A DNA stretch of 46,017 nucleotides, from NCBI GenBank assembly GCA_964522445.1, contig CAZFUY010000007.1, forward strand, positions 1 through 46,017, in the 5' to 3' direction. This document shows positions 33,361-42,114 of this stretch, piece by piece; the stretch's first letter is position 1; the number at the start of each line of letters is the position of its first letter. The DNA is from CAZFUY01 sp964522445 (GTDB lineage Bacteria; Pseudomonadota; Gammaproteobacteria; SZUA-229). The position numbers were made by a program, and so were the translations under genes. The notes under the pieces were generated by a model. It saw only the letters and a program-made list of their open reading frames with translations, was not told the origin of the DNA and ran no database searches.

Positions 33361-35106
33361 CTAGTTGAACTGTTGATTAAGTTCTTTTAGCTTGTGTTCA
33401 ATGTCATTAGGGTGGGCATCAGATAATAATGCTCTGATTTTGGGTGCAAGCTGTTCGATACTGCTGTTGTTAATTATATGTTTTATTTCCAGCAGGCTAT
33501 TGGCCTGTACGCTAAAATATTTTAAACCCATGCCCAGTAACAGACGCGTGTATTGTGGGTCGCTGGCCATTTCGCCACACATAGAAACCTGTATGCCTGT
33601 TTTTTCACCAGCCTGTAAAATAATATCAATCAGCTTTAGTACGGAAGGATGTAGTGGATTGTATAAATAACTTACTTCATCATCAATACGATCAAGTGCC
33701 AGCGTGTATTGAATTAAGTCATTTGTTCCGATAGATAAAAAATCCAGTCTTTCAGCGAATGTTTGAGCGGCCAGTGCTGCTGAGGGAACTTCCATCATGG
33801 CCCCCACTTTTAGATTGGCATCATAGCGTTGTTTTTTACCTTTTAATTCTGATTTTGCCTGTTCGATAAGTTCAAAAATTTGATCCAGCTCGGTTACACA
33901 GGTCAACATGGGGATCATCATATTTACCGGGCCGTAGGCAGCGACACGTAAAATTGCTCTTAGCTGTTTAAGAAACTGTCTCGGTTCTTTTAAGCAGCGA
34001 CGAATTGCACGTAACCCCATTGCCGGGTTATGAGCTAATGGACCATGTTGCAAAGTGGATTCCAGCTCTTTATCTGCCCCCAGATCAGCGGTGCGTATTG
34101 TTAAAGGGTGTCCTTTAAGTGCGCGTAATGCTCTGCGGTAAGTATCAAACTGTTCTTCTTCAGATGGGTTTTCATTGCGTTCAATAAATAACATTTCTGT
34201 GCGATATAACCCCACTCCTGTGTGATCAAACTGTCTTAATACGCGCACATCAGCAGGTCGATCTATATTGCCATATAAATTTATTCGGTGACCATCTGTT
34301 GTAATGGTTGTTTTATTTTTTAATTCAAAAAGATTTCGTCGTCGTTGTTTTTCATCTTTTTTTAAGCTGCGGTAATGAGTTAGTGCACGACGGTCAGGTT
34401 CCGCAATAAGCATGCCCTGTTTGCCATCCAGTATCAGCGTTTCATTTGCCTGAATTAGTTGCTTGGCATTATGCACACCGACAATGGCGGGGATTCCAAG
34501 ATTACGAGCAAGTATGGCAGTGTGAGATAAAGGGCCGCCGTACTCAGTAATAAAACCTGCAATTTTCTGATGCTGCATTAATAATGTGTCAGCAGGGGTT
34601 AGATCGTCTGCAACAATAATACGGCCTTTAAGATGTTCCTGATCCTCGGCAATATCGGCGTCAGCGTCAGAACTTAAACAACGTTGAATACGTTGCACAA
34701 CATGAATGATGTCATCCTTTCTTGTTTTAAGATAAGGGTCATCCATCTCATCAAACACTTTAACGAGGCGGTCACATTGTGCCTGTAATGCCCACTCCGC
34801 ATTACAGGCATTCTGTTTAATTTGTTTTAATGTGCCTTCATTTAAAATAGGATCATTGAGCATTAATAAATTAGTGTCAATAAACTGAGTAATGTCCTTT
34901 GGAACGTTATCCTTAATCTTTTGTTTAATATCCTGTAATTGTTGCTGAGCCTGTTTGCGAGCACGATGAAAACGTTTTATTTCATGTTGAATTCGGCCTT
35001 TATCAATGGTGTATTCACGTACTTCAGGTTGCTCACGATAAAGTACATAAGCCTGCCCGATGGCAATGCCTTTTGATACGCCGATACCGTTGAACATAAT
35101 GCTCAT
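33361..35106 (-). CDS. ptsI: PTS enzyme I (phosphoenolpyruvate-protein phosphotransferase)
   Basis: Enzyme I moves phosphate from PEP to HPr. The 581-residue protein has the phospho-histidine motif GGPLSHTAILARN (His195), the HPr-docking helical domain before it, and the C-terminal PEP barrel with GLYRTEMLFIER, LGADKE, LRAIRRCL, GTNDLIQYTLA and SMCGEMASD (active-site Cys). It lacks the N-terminal GAF domain of PtsP. It starts 6 bp after the HPr gene in an operon with hprK, rapZ and two EIIA genes. No sugar-specific EIIB/EIIC is nearby, so the chain is probably regulatory. Confidence 0.95.
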   Translation of the reverse strand: MSIMFNGIGVSKGIAIGQAYVLYREQPEVREYTIDKGRIQHEIKRFHRARKQAQQQLQDIKQKIKDNVPKDITQFIDTNLLMLNDPILNEGTLKQIKQNACNAEWALQAQCDRLVKVFDEMDDPYLKTRKDDIIHVVQRIQRCLSSDADADIAEDQEHLKGRIIVADDLTPADTLLMQHQKIAGFITEYGGPLSHTAILARNLGIPAIVGVHNAKQLIQANETLILDGKQGMLIAEPDRRALTHYRSLKKDEKQRRRNLFELKNKTTITTDGHRINLYGNIDRPADVRVLRQFDHTGVGLYRTEMLFIERNENPSEEEQFDTYRRALRALKGHPLTIRTADLGADKELESTLQHGPLAHNPAMGLRAIRRCLKEPRQFLKQLRAILRVAAYGPVNMMIPMLTCVTELDQIFELIEQAKSELKGKKQRYDANLKVGAMMEVPSAALAAQTFAERLDFLSIGTNDLIQYTLALDRIDDEVSYLYNPLHPSVLKLIDIILQAGEKTGIQVSMCGEMASDPQYTRLLLGMGLKYFSVQANSLLEIKHIINNSSIEQLAPKIRALLSDAHPNDIEHKLKELNQQFN

Positions 35107-35112
35107 TATTAT

Positions 35113-35388
35113 TTATTCGCCTTCATCAAATTTGTTGTTAACAAGTGTTTCAATGGCAAGCATGCAATCGTCAGCATCATCACCCTTTATATACAGGGTA
35201 ATCTGGCTGCCTTTAGCTGCGGCTAACATCATTACCCCCATAATACTTTTTCCATTAATACGTTGACCATTTCGTTCAACTTCAACTATGCTTGAAAAAG
35301 TGGAAGCTGTATTAACAAACTTTGCAGCAGCTCGCGCATGCATACCAAGTTTGTTGGTAATGTCCAGCGTCTTTTTTATTTTACTCAT
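35113..35388 (-). CDS. ptsH: PTS phosphocarrier HPr
   Basis: This 91-residue phosphocarrier has the His17 site in LGMHARAAAKFV and a serine-phosphorylation site at Ser48 in NGKSIMGVMML, the target of HPr kinase, whose gene lies upstream in the same run. Having both sites intact implies control by PEP/enzyme I and by HPr kinase. Its ATG overlaps the stop of the EIIA-Man gene by four bases. Confidence 0.95.
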   Translation of the reverse strand: MSKIKKTLDITNKLGMHARAAAKFVNTASTFSSIVEVERNGQRINGKSIMGVMMLAAAKGSQITLYIKGDDADDCMLAIETLVNNKFDEGE

Positions 35389-35789
35389 GTTTGGTTATCT
35401 GTTTGTTTACAAAGTAAAATACCGTCCTGGCCGCCACTAATTGCTTTTAATGACATTTCTTCAAGGCTTAGCTGTGGGTAATTAAGAATGCGTACCAACA
35501 TGGGTAAATTAATACCAGAGATTAATCTGAGTCCAGAATTAACCAGTAATCGGCGACTGATATTACAGGGTGTGCTGCCATATAAATCCGTTAAAATCAG
35601 AACGCCGTTTCCCTGGTCCAGTGTTTCTAAACAGGATTGTGCCATGGTCTGTATTTCTTCGGGTGATGTATCCAGAGGCACTTCAAGTGCGCGAGTTGCC
35701 AGCGGACAAATACCCAGCATCTTTTTTGCTGTGTTTAACAGGTTTGAGGCTATACCTTCATGAGTAATAATAAGTAGTCCAACGCTCAT
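35385..35789 (-). CDS. PTS EIIA component, mannose/fructose-sorbose type
   Basis: This 134-residue stand-alone EIIA of the mannose family begins at the ATG at 35789 (MSVGLLIITHEG), which has GGAA before it and lies 4 bp after rapZ. An upstream in-frame ATG at 35852 would overlap rapZ and adds atypical residues. The phosphorylated histidine is His10 in ITHEGIAS, and VLILTDLYGSTPCNIS is the conserved second motif. No EIIB, EIIC or EIID partners are in the window, so its phosphorylation state probably serves regulation. Confidence 0.9.
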   Translation of the reverse strand: MSVGLLIITHEGIASNLLNTAKKMLGICPLATRALEVPLDTSPEEIQTMAQSCLETLDQGNGVLILTDLYGSTPCNISRRLLVNSGLRLISGINLPMLVRILNYPQLSLEEMSLKAISGGQDGILLCKQTDNQT

Positions 35790-35793
35790 TGCT

Positions 35794-36651
35794 TTATTCC
35801 ATTTCTCTGTGACGTAAAGAAACATTAGTGTATTTATTAAGAAAATAATCACGTAGCATTTCAGTTACATATACTGATCGATGTTGTCCGCCGGTGCAGC
35901 CAATAGAAATGGTCAGGTAATAGCGATTTTGTTTGGCAAATTCAGGAATCCAGAATTCCATAAAGCTACTGATTTGACTAATCATATCAATAACCTCCTG
36001 CTGATCTTTTAAGAAATTTTGTACTTCAGGAGCCTGTCCTGTGAGTGGTCGTAATCTGGGTTCCCAGTGAGGATTAGGCAGGCAGCGAACATCAAAAACA
36101 AAATCTGAATCAGTGGGTACGCTATGTTTAAAACCAAATGATTGAAATAATACTGAAAGTTCGCCTTCTGAGCGGCGTAGAATTCTTTCTTTAACCAGTG
36201 TGCGTAATTGATGAACGTTTGTATGTGTGGTGTCGATACAAAGATCTGCTTCTACAGTAACGGTAGATAAAAGATTGCGTTCTATATCAATAGCTTCGGC
36301 TAAAGGGATGCCTTTTTTTGTTAGTGGATGTTTGCGACGAGTGTCGCTGAAACGTTTTATTAATTCATTAATATCAGCCTGGAAATAAATGGTTTCCAGT
36401 TCAACTCCAGAGTCTTTAACCGTTTTTATAATTTCATTAAATCGACGTAAAGCATCAACGCCGCTTCGAGCATCGATGCCCACAGCAACTTCATCATAAA
36501 TATTCATTTGATGGCTCATAATCTGTTCAGTAAAACCAGGCAATAAACCTAAAGGTAAATTATCTACACAATAGAAACCTTCATCTTCCAGTGTGTGAAG
36601 GGCGACTGTTTTTCCTGAGCCGGATAATCCGCTGATGATTATTAGTTTCAT
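35794..36651 (-). CDS. rapZ: RNase adapter protein RapZ
   Basis: RapZ is a nucleotide-binding adapter that in enterobacteria presents the sRNA GlmZ to RNase E and so controls amino-sugar synthesis. The 285-residue protein has the N-terminal P-loop GLSGSGKTVAL (Walker A) and the C-terminal SIGCTGGQHRSVYV motif. In this group it is usually found with rpoN, ptsN and hprK, as here. Whether it has an RNA partner like GlmZ in this organism is unknown. It is separated from hprK by 99 bp containing a hairpin repeat. Confidence 0.95.
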   Translation of the reverse strand: MKLIIISGLSGSGKTVALHTLEDEGFYCVDNLPLGLLPGFTEQIMSHQMNIYDEVAVGIDARSGVDALRRFNEIIKTVKDSGVELETIYFQADINELIKRFSDTRRKHPLTKKGIPLAEAIDIERNLLSTVTVEADLCIDTTHTNVHQLRTLVKERILRRSEGELSVLFQSFGFKHSVPTDSDFVFDVRCLPNPHWEPRLRPLTGQAPEVQNFLKDQQEVIDMISQISSFMEFWIPEFAKQNRYYLTISIGCTGGQHRSVYVTEMLRDYFLNKYTNVSLRHREME

Positions 36652-36696
36652 TTTTTTAAATTTTTAATTGTTAGTCGTGTGCTTAATATAATCTAT

Positions 36697-36730
36697 TTTG
36701 TCATCCCTCGGCTGTGCTCGGGATGACAAA
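36697..36730. repeat. Hairpin repeat, GGGATGACA family, copy C
   Basis: A perfect 11-bp inverted repeat, TTTGTCATCCC (36697-36707) and GGGATGACAAA (36720-36730), with a 12-nt loop TCGGCTGTGCTC. It is nearly identical to the tail of copy A at 28590-28612. It lies between hprK and rapZ within the presumed operon, where it could reduce read-through or protect mRNA ends. Confidence 0.72.
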
Positions 36731-36750
36731 TAGAAAAAACAGGCCAAAGT

Positions 36751-37686
36751 TTAATTCATAAATTGACTTTGTCGTTTAATAAATTCTTCACTGGTATTAT
36801 GACCATGCTCTAATAATATATGGTTGCGTACAGCAGCCTCAACCATAACAGCAAGGTTACGTCCTGTAGCAACAGGTAGCATTATTTCGGGAATATCTAC
36901 ATCCAGAATAGTGCGTACTGAACGGCTGCCATAAAGCCTGTCTAATTGTTGTTGATCTTCAATTGACATACGTTCCATGTGAATAATTAATCTTAAATAT
37001 TTATTTTGTTTGATGGAGTTTTCGCCATACATGGCTCTTATGTTTAAAACACCCAGTCCGCGTACTTCCATAAAATCTTTAAGTACAGCAGGACAGGTGC
37101 CATTTAAAATATTGGGAGCAACGCGGGTAAATATTGCGGCATCATCTGCTATCAGGCGGTGGTTGCGTGTAATAAGTTCCAGTGCTAATTCACTTTTACC
37201 AACACTGCTTTCTCCGGTGATAAGAACGCCTGTTCCCATTACTTCCATAAAGACACCGTGCAGGGTGATTTCTTCAGCCAGTAGATTTGACAGGTAGTAG
37301 CGAATAGAACCAATTAATTCACTGCTGGGTAGTTTGCTTGAAAGTAATGGAACGTGATTTTTATTTGCAATATCAATAAAGCTTTGAGGAATATTGATGC
37401 CATCACTAATAATAATTGCGGTGGCATTCTGGGTGAATATCTGTTTTTCAATGTCTTCACGGGAATTCTTTTTTAGTTTGTTAAAGTATTCCCATTCGGT
37501 AGTTCCAATAACCTGAATATGATTGGAGTGAATTAAATTTAAATGGCCAACTAATGTGGCCTGTTCATTTAAATGAAGGTTGCGTTTGATAATCTGGTCT
37601 GACTTTTTAGCGCCAGCCAGCCAGTGTAAATCAATATGTTCTTTTAGGTATGCAAACAGACTTTCTGGTGTGAGATGTTCAATCAT
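36751..37686 (-). CDS. hprK: HPr kinase/phosphorylase
   Basis: This bifunctional enzyme phosphorylates or dephosphorylates the seryl site of HPr according to energy status. The 311-residue protein has Walker A GESSVGKS (158-165), the conserved histidine in LHGVFMEVMG (His143), and the HprK signature MEVRGLGVLNIR with the following basic region. It lies between ptsN and rapZ, as in many alpha-, beta- and gammaproteobacteria lacking a full sugar PTS. Confidence 0.96.
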   Translation of the reverse strand: MIEHLTPESLFAYLKEHIDLHWLAGAKKSDQIIKRNLHLNEQATLVGHLNLIHSNHIQVIGTTEWEYFNKLKKNSREDIEKQIFTQNATAIIISDGINIPQSFIDIANKNHVPLLSSKLPSSELIGSIRYYLSNLLAEEITLHGVFMEVMGTGVLITGESSVGKSELALELITRNHRLIADDAAIFTRVAPNILNGTCPAVLKDFMEVRGLGVLNIRAMYGENSIKQNKYLRLIIHMERMSIEDQQQLDRLYGSRSVRTILDVDIPEIMLPVATGRNLAVMVEAAVRNHILLEHGHNTSEEFIKRQSQFMN

Positions 37687-37711
37687 GATTGCAGTAGTAT
37701 GGGGTAATTTA

Positions 37712-38182
37712 TCAGGATGCTTCGCTGGCGCTTACCCAGCCAGAAAGATGTTTAAATAATTTTTCATCATTATGACATGCCCTTAAACTCTGGCAAAAAT
37801 CATTGTCGCTAAACATGCCTGCCAGAGATGCGAGAACCTGTAAGTGTTCATTTGTGTGCTGTTCAGGAACCAGTAATGCAAATAATAAATCGGCTGGTTT
37901 ACCGTCAGGGCTATCGAAATCAATGCCCTTACCCAGTTTTATAAATGCACCAATGGTTTCATTTTTATCGCCAAATCTGCCGTGAGGTAAAGCAACACCA
38001 TAACCCAGACCTGTTGAACCTAAGCGTTCACGTTCAACCAGACGATTAAAAATATCGGCAGAATCATAACCAGTAGCACCCAGGCCGAGTAATTGACTGA
38101 GTTTTTCAAGCAAGCGTTTTTTGCTGCTGATTTCATTCAGACAAATAACGCGGTCGGGTGCAATTAGTTGGTTAATATTCAT
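37712..38182 (-). CDS. ptsN: Nitrogen-PTS EIIA protein PtsN
   Basis: This 156-residue EIIA-Ntr domain has the phospho-histidine His67 in GYGVALPHGR. The family regulates potassium uptake, nitrogen metabolism and phosphate sensing in its unphosphorylated or phosphorylated form. It lies directly between hpf (15 bp) and hprK (25 bp) in the rpoN operon. The dedicated NPr and PtsP are not seen here, and the HPr/EI encoded downstream are the likely phosphate donors. Confidence 0.95.
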   Translation of the reverse strand: MNINQLIAPDRVICLNEISSKKRLLEKLSQLLGLGATGYDSADIFNRLVERERLGSTGLGYGVALPHGRFGDKNETIGAFIKLGKGIDFDSPDGKPADLLFALLVPEQHTNEHLQVLASLAGMFSDNDFCQSLRACHNDEKLFKHLSGWVSASEAS

Positions 38183-38197
38183 ACAGCTACTACAGTT

Positions 38198-38518
38198 TTA
38201 TTCCATGTCAGGTATGGGGGCTTTCTGGTGATGATGATTGGTTATTTTTTCTTTATGCTTTTTCACCTGTCGATCTAATTTATCAATCAGACCATCAATG
38301 GCTGCATACATATCGTCCTGTGTATTTTCAGCAAAGACATTATTGCCACTCATATGTATTGTGGCTTCTGCTTTGTGACGCACATTTTCCACAGTGAGAA
38401 TAACGTGAGTATTGGTTACCTTATCAAAATGGCGCTCTACTCGTTCCATTTTCTCATTTACATAGTCGCGTAGTGAATCAGTTATTTCTATATGGTGTCC
38501 AGTGAGATTGAGTTGCAT
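38198..38518 (-). CDS. hpf: Ribosome hibernation promoting factor, short form
   Basis: This 106-residue HPF/YfiA-family protein promotes 70S ribosome pairing in stationary phase. Its start MQLNLTGHHIEITDSLRDYVNEKMERVERHFD and the stretch EATIHMSGNNVFAENTQDDMYAAIDGLIDKLDRQVKKHKEK are typical. The His-rich tail HHHQKAPIPDME is short, so it is not the long HPF. An AGGAGT ribosome site precedes the ATG. It is 25 bp after rpoN. Confidence 0.96.
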   Translation of the reverse strand: MQLNLTGHHIEITDSLRDYVNEKMERVERHFDKVTNTHVILTVENVRHKAEATIHMSGNNVFAENTQDDMYAAIDGLIDKLDRQVKKHKEKITNHHHQKAPIPDME

Positions 38519-38543
38519 AAGGACTCCTTTATTTTCTCAGGCT

Positions 38544-40070
38544 TTAAGCGAGACGTTTTCGCTCATTGGATGGCGGTATCATCATGGCTTCTCTATATTT
38601 TGCCACAGTTCTACGTGCCACGTTAATACCCTGTTCGACCAGTAAGGTGGCAATTTTATTGTCACTCATTGGTTTTCTGGGTTCTTCATCATCAATCAGC
38701 TTTTTAATCATGGCTCTAATGGCCGTAGCTGAACATTCTCCTCCATCAGATGTTCCCACATGGCTGGAGAAGAAATATTTGAATTCGTATACACCGTTAG
38801 GGGTGTGCATATATTTTTGTGTGGTTACACGGGAGATGGTGGACTCATGTAGCTCCAGCTCTTCTGCAATAGCCCTTAGTACCAGCGGCTTCATGCCTTC
38901 ATCCCCATATTCCAGAAAGTTGCGTTGATGTTCCACTATGGATGTGGCAACACGCATCAGCGTTTCATTTCTGCTTTGCAGGCTTTTAATGAACCAGCGA
39001 GCTTCCTGCATATTATTTTTTAGAAAAGTATTATCGTCACTGCGTTTGCCACGGGTAATATAACTGGCATAGAGTGGATTAACGCGTAATTTGGGTGCTG
39101 TTTCAGGGTTTAGTTCTACCAGCCAGCGGCCTTTTTCCTTGCGCACAAAAACGTCAGGAACAACATACTGGGTGGCTGATTCTGCAATCAAAGCACCGGG
39201 TTTGGGATTGAGTGTTTGAATAAAGCTAATAACGTTGGCCAGCTCTTCTTCAGATAAACGCGTGTAGCGTTTGAGCTTGGCGTAGTCGTGGCTGCCTAAT
39301 AGATCCAGATGATCTTTGATAATTAGTCGAGCTTTATTTAATTCACTCACCTCATTGCCATCAAATTGTTCAAGCTGTAATAACAGGCACTCTCTAAGAT
39401 CTCTTGCTGCAATGCCCAGAGGGTCAAAACGCTGAATTAGATGTAAGACGGCATCAACCTCGTCCAGTTCAATTTCCAGTTGATTAATCAGCCCGCCGTG
39501 AATATCTTCAACTGATTCTTTGAGATAGCCGTCTTCATCTATGGCATCAATAACAGTCATGGCGATAAGGCGGTCAGTATCGCTCATAGGAGTCACCCGT
39601 AGCTGATCTAATAAATGATCAATCAGGCTTTCTCCCAGGCCGCTCTGGTTTTCAAGAAATTCTCTGCTCTTGTCATCATCGCCTGAAGCCGGTGTATTTG
39701 TTGCAGGTGGGGCATCATAAATATCATCCCAGCTGCTATCGACTGGCAGATCATCAGGTATTTCCTGATTGTTATTGATATCAACTGAGCTGGCTTCAGT
39801 TTCTATTTGATCTGTAGAGGCGCTAGTGTCGGCATTCTCTGTAATTTCACTGTTTACAGACTCACCATTATTTTTTTCAGTTTGAGATGATTCAAGCGGA
39901 TCAGAAGACTGTTTTTCTTCCTCAACTTCCAGCATGGGGTTGGATTCAAGCGCTTCCTGAATTTCAGTCTGTAATTCTAATGTTGAAAGTTGCAGCAGGC
40001 GTATGGCCTGTTGTAACTGAGGAGTCATGGTCAGTGATTGACCGATGCGTAACTGTAAAGATTGCTTCAT
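38544..40070 (-). CDS. rpoN: RNA polymerase sigma-54 factor RpoN
   Basis: This 508-residue sigma-54 factor has the N-terminal glutamine/leucine-rich activator region (about 1-50), an acidic low-complexity region (about 50-130), the core-binding domain, and the C-terminal HTH with RpoN box ARRTVAKYRE (485-494). The acidic stretch is moderately long but ordinary. It follows lptB after 214 bp, which probably contains its own promoter, and heads the hpf-ptsN-hprK-rapZ-PTS run. Confidence 0.97.
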   Translation of the reverse strand: MKQSLQLRIGQSLTMTPQLQQAIRLLQLSTLELQTEIQEALESNPMLEVEEEKQSSDPLESSQTEKNNGESVNSEITENADTSASTDQIETEASSVDINNNQEIPDDLPVDSSWDDIYDAPPATNTPASGDDDKSREFLENQSGLGESLIDHLLDQLRVTPMSDTDRLIAMTVIDAIDEDGYLKESVEDIHGGLINQLEIELDEVDAVLHLIQRFDPLGIAARDLRECLLLQLEQFDGNEVSELNKARLIIKDHLDLLGSHDYAKLKRYTRLSEEELANVISFIQTLNPKPGALIAESATQYVVPDVFVRKEKGRWLVELNPETAPKLRVNPLYASYITRGKRSDDNTFLKNNMQEARWFIKSLQSRNETLMRVATSIVEHQRNFLEYGDEGMKPLVLRAIAEELELHESTISRVTTQKYMHTPNGVYEFKYFFSSHVGTSDGGECSATAIRAMIKKLIDDEEPRKPMSDNKIATLLVEQGINVARRTVAKYREAMMIPPSNERKRLA

Positions 40071-40284
40071 TCTTGTTATATATGACCTGAGTAACTGTAC
40101 CTTGAGTTTAATTCAGTTTTACGTTCCATGCAGGGGTTGTGCCATTTCTAGTATCTTCACATTAATAATAGCACTAAAAATCTGTAGATAGTTAAATTTG
40201 CGAAAGACCGGGTAAAAAAAGCCAATGAATTTTATCTATATCAATAAAGGCTTATGTTTTGAGTGAGGCAGAAGATTCTATTTT

Positions 40285-41010
40285 TTAAAGATGAAAATTC
40301 TGTCCCAGATAAACATCTTTTACCTGCTGATCTTCCAGCACTGTTTTTGGACTGCCTTCAGCAATGACCTGGCCTGAACTTAAGATATAGGCGCGTTGAC
40401 ATATACCCAGTGTCTCTCGCACATTGTGGTCGGTGATTAAAATACCAATATCTTTTTCAGTTAACTGGCGAATAATACGCTGAATTTCCAGTACCGAAAT
40501 AGGATCGACTCCCGCAAAGGGTTCATCCAGTAAAATGAATCGAGGCTCAGTTGCCAGCGCGCGGGCTATTTCAACTCGGCGGCGTTCACCACCGGACAAA
40601 CTGATACCCATGTTGTCACGGATGTGATCAATCTGTAGCTCATCAAGTAATTCCTGGAGCAATAGTTGACGATCTTTTTTACTCAGTTCACCGCGTGTTT
40701 CCAGAATAGCCAGAATATTATCAGCAACACTGAGCTTTCTGAAAATAGAGGCTTCCTGCGGCAGGTAGCCTATGCCATGGCGCGCACGTAAGTGCATAGG
40801 AAAACAGGTGATATCCTGATCATTTAAATAAATTTTTCCATGATTAGCGGGGATTAAACCCACCATCATATAAAAGCTGGTGGTTTTTCCTGCGCCATTA
40901 GGGCCGAGTAAACCCACTACCTCACCACTTTTAACAGTCATGGATACCTGATCAACAACTTTTCGTGAGCCAAATTTTTTAACCAGATTTTCTGCGCGTA
41001 GAATATTCAT
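40285..41010 (-). CDS. lptB: LPS export ABC transporter ATPase LptB
   Basis: This cytoplasmic ATPase of the LptB2FGC complex extracts LPS from the inner membrane. The 241-residue protein has Walker A GPNGAGKT (36-43), signature LSGGERRRVEIARAL, Walker B FILLDEPFAGVD and the switch histidine in ITDHNVRE. It overlaps the lptA stop by four bases. The length is standard. Confidence 0.97.
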   Translation of the reverse strand: MNILRAENLVKKFGSRKVVDQVSMTVKSGEVVGLLGPNGAGKTTSFYMMVGLIPANHGKIYLNDQDITCFPMHLRARHGIGYLPQEASIFRKLSVADNILAILETRGELSKKDRQLLLQELLDELQIDHIRDNMGISLSGGERRRVEIARALATEPRFILLDEPFAGVDPISVLEIQRIIRQLTEKDIGILITDHNVRETLGICQRAYILSSGQVIAEGSPKTVLEDQQVKDVYLGQNFHL

Positions 41011-41543
41011 TTATTTTCTTGCGGATTTTTTTTTGTGGTAGATTGTTCTGGCGCTATAGTAATAGTGACGCGTTGAGGTTTATCAGAATCTGTTTTATTT
41101 TTATCCTGTCCTGCCTGAATAATATCTTTCAGCGTATTATAAATAATATGATTACTGGTAAAACGATTGCTGCTTTGAATCAGAATAGCATCTTTTTTTA
41201 GTATTAAAATTCCAGACTTTGACTGGTATTCCATGTACTGGCTTTGTGCGCTGATTTCTTCATCCAGATCATTTGTTTGTTTGAATGTGGCGGGTTCACC
41301 TTCAACACGAATGGTTTGCAATGCATTATTTTTTGAAATGATATGAATAAGCTGCCCCTGTATGCGCAAGCTGCCTTTGGTTATTTTTACATTGCCTTTA
41401 TATGTGCTAATGCCTTCCTGTTCCCTGATTTCTGCAGAATCAGCTTCAATATGAAGAGGCTGTTTTTCATCAGATGTTTTTGCATAGTTTGAAAAACTTA
41501 TAATAAATAAAAAAATAAATAAAAAATTATTGTGCCGTTTCAT
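41007..41543 (-). CDS. lptA: LPS transport periplasmic protein LptA
   Basis: LptA forms the periplasmic bridge that carries LPS from LptC to LptD. The 178-residue protein has a signal peptide at 1-21 (basic start, phenylalanine-rich core) and the OstA/LptA beta-jellyroll starting at PLHIEADSAEIREQEGISTYKGNV. The C-terminal 25 residues are polar and basic. It overlaps lptC by 17 bp and lptB by 4 bp, so the three are tightly coupled. Confidence 0.93.
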   Translation of the reverse strand: MKRHNNFLFIFLFIISFSNYAKTSDEKQPLHIEADSAEIREQEGISTYKGNVKITKGSLRIQGQLIHIISKNNALQTIRVEGEPATFKQTNDLDEEISAQSQYMEYQSKSGILILKKDAILIQSSNRFTSNHIIYNTLKDIIQAGQDKNKTDSDKPQRVTITIAPEQSTTKKNPQENK

Positions 41544-42084
41544 AAATGCCTTTTACTTTTGATTTAAGTTCAAGTATACCCTGACTGGCTTTAAAGACCA
41601 TGCCCAGTGTATCCAGTTCAAAGTTCTGGGATTTAATATGTGCCTGCTGATCTGTTTCTGCTATTTTATTTTTTGTATCTACTTTTAAATAGTGTGTACT
41701 AATGTTGAGTGGCTTGCCTGATTTTAAAAGGGTGCGCTGTATATTTACATTTTCATAAAGATGTATAATATTTTTATCTTTAAGTATGGTTGCTTTATTT
41801 GCAGTAATAATTAGCTTTCCATTTACTTCTTTGAAGTCAATAATAGGCAAGAAGATTTCTGCGCTGTCATCGTCTGCAAAATGTTGTAAGCGTTGAGCTT
41901 TTAATATGTAAGTGGGTTGGCCTTTTTTGTTCATGCTGGTTATAGCGAAATTTTCCATAAAATAATCAGGGAAGTGTTCATCTGCAGCAGGTTTTATAAT
42001 AGGTGTATCCTGTAAAAAATCCTGAAACCACCAGCTAACTAATGCAAGTGCTAAAACAATGGCCAGTCGGATATAGGTTTTCAT
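41527..42084 (-). CDS. lptC: LPS export protein LptC
   Basis: This single-pass inner-membrane protein accepts LPS from LptB2FG and passes it to LptA. The 185-residue protein has an N-terminal membrane helix (about 6-21), then the LptC jellyroll (PDYFMENFAITSMNKKGQPTYILKAQ, NIQRTLLKSGKPLNISTHYL). Sequence divergence is normal for LptC, and the identification rests on fold pattern plus position between kdsC and lptA. Confidence 0.92.
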   Translation of the reverse strand: MKTYIRLAIVLALALVSWWFQDFLQDTPIIKPAADEHFPDYFMENFAITSMNKKGQPTYILKAQRLQHFADDDSAEIFLPIIDFKEVNGKLIITANKATILKDKNIIHLYENVNIQRTLLKSGKPLNISTHYLKVDTKNKIAETDQQAHIKSQNFELDTLGMVFKASQGILELKSKVKGIYETAQ

Positions 42085-42114
42085 ATATGAGTTAGCTAAT
42101 GCAGAATCAAAAGA

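Noticed and set aside
35790..35852. N-terminal extension of the EIIA-Man protein from the ATG at 35852
   Set aside because: It would overlap rapZ by nearly 60 bp and places the active histidine too far from the N-terminus; the 35789 start has a ribosome site.
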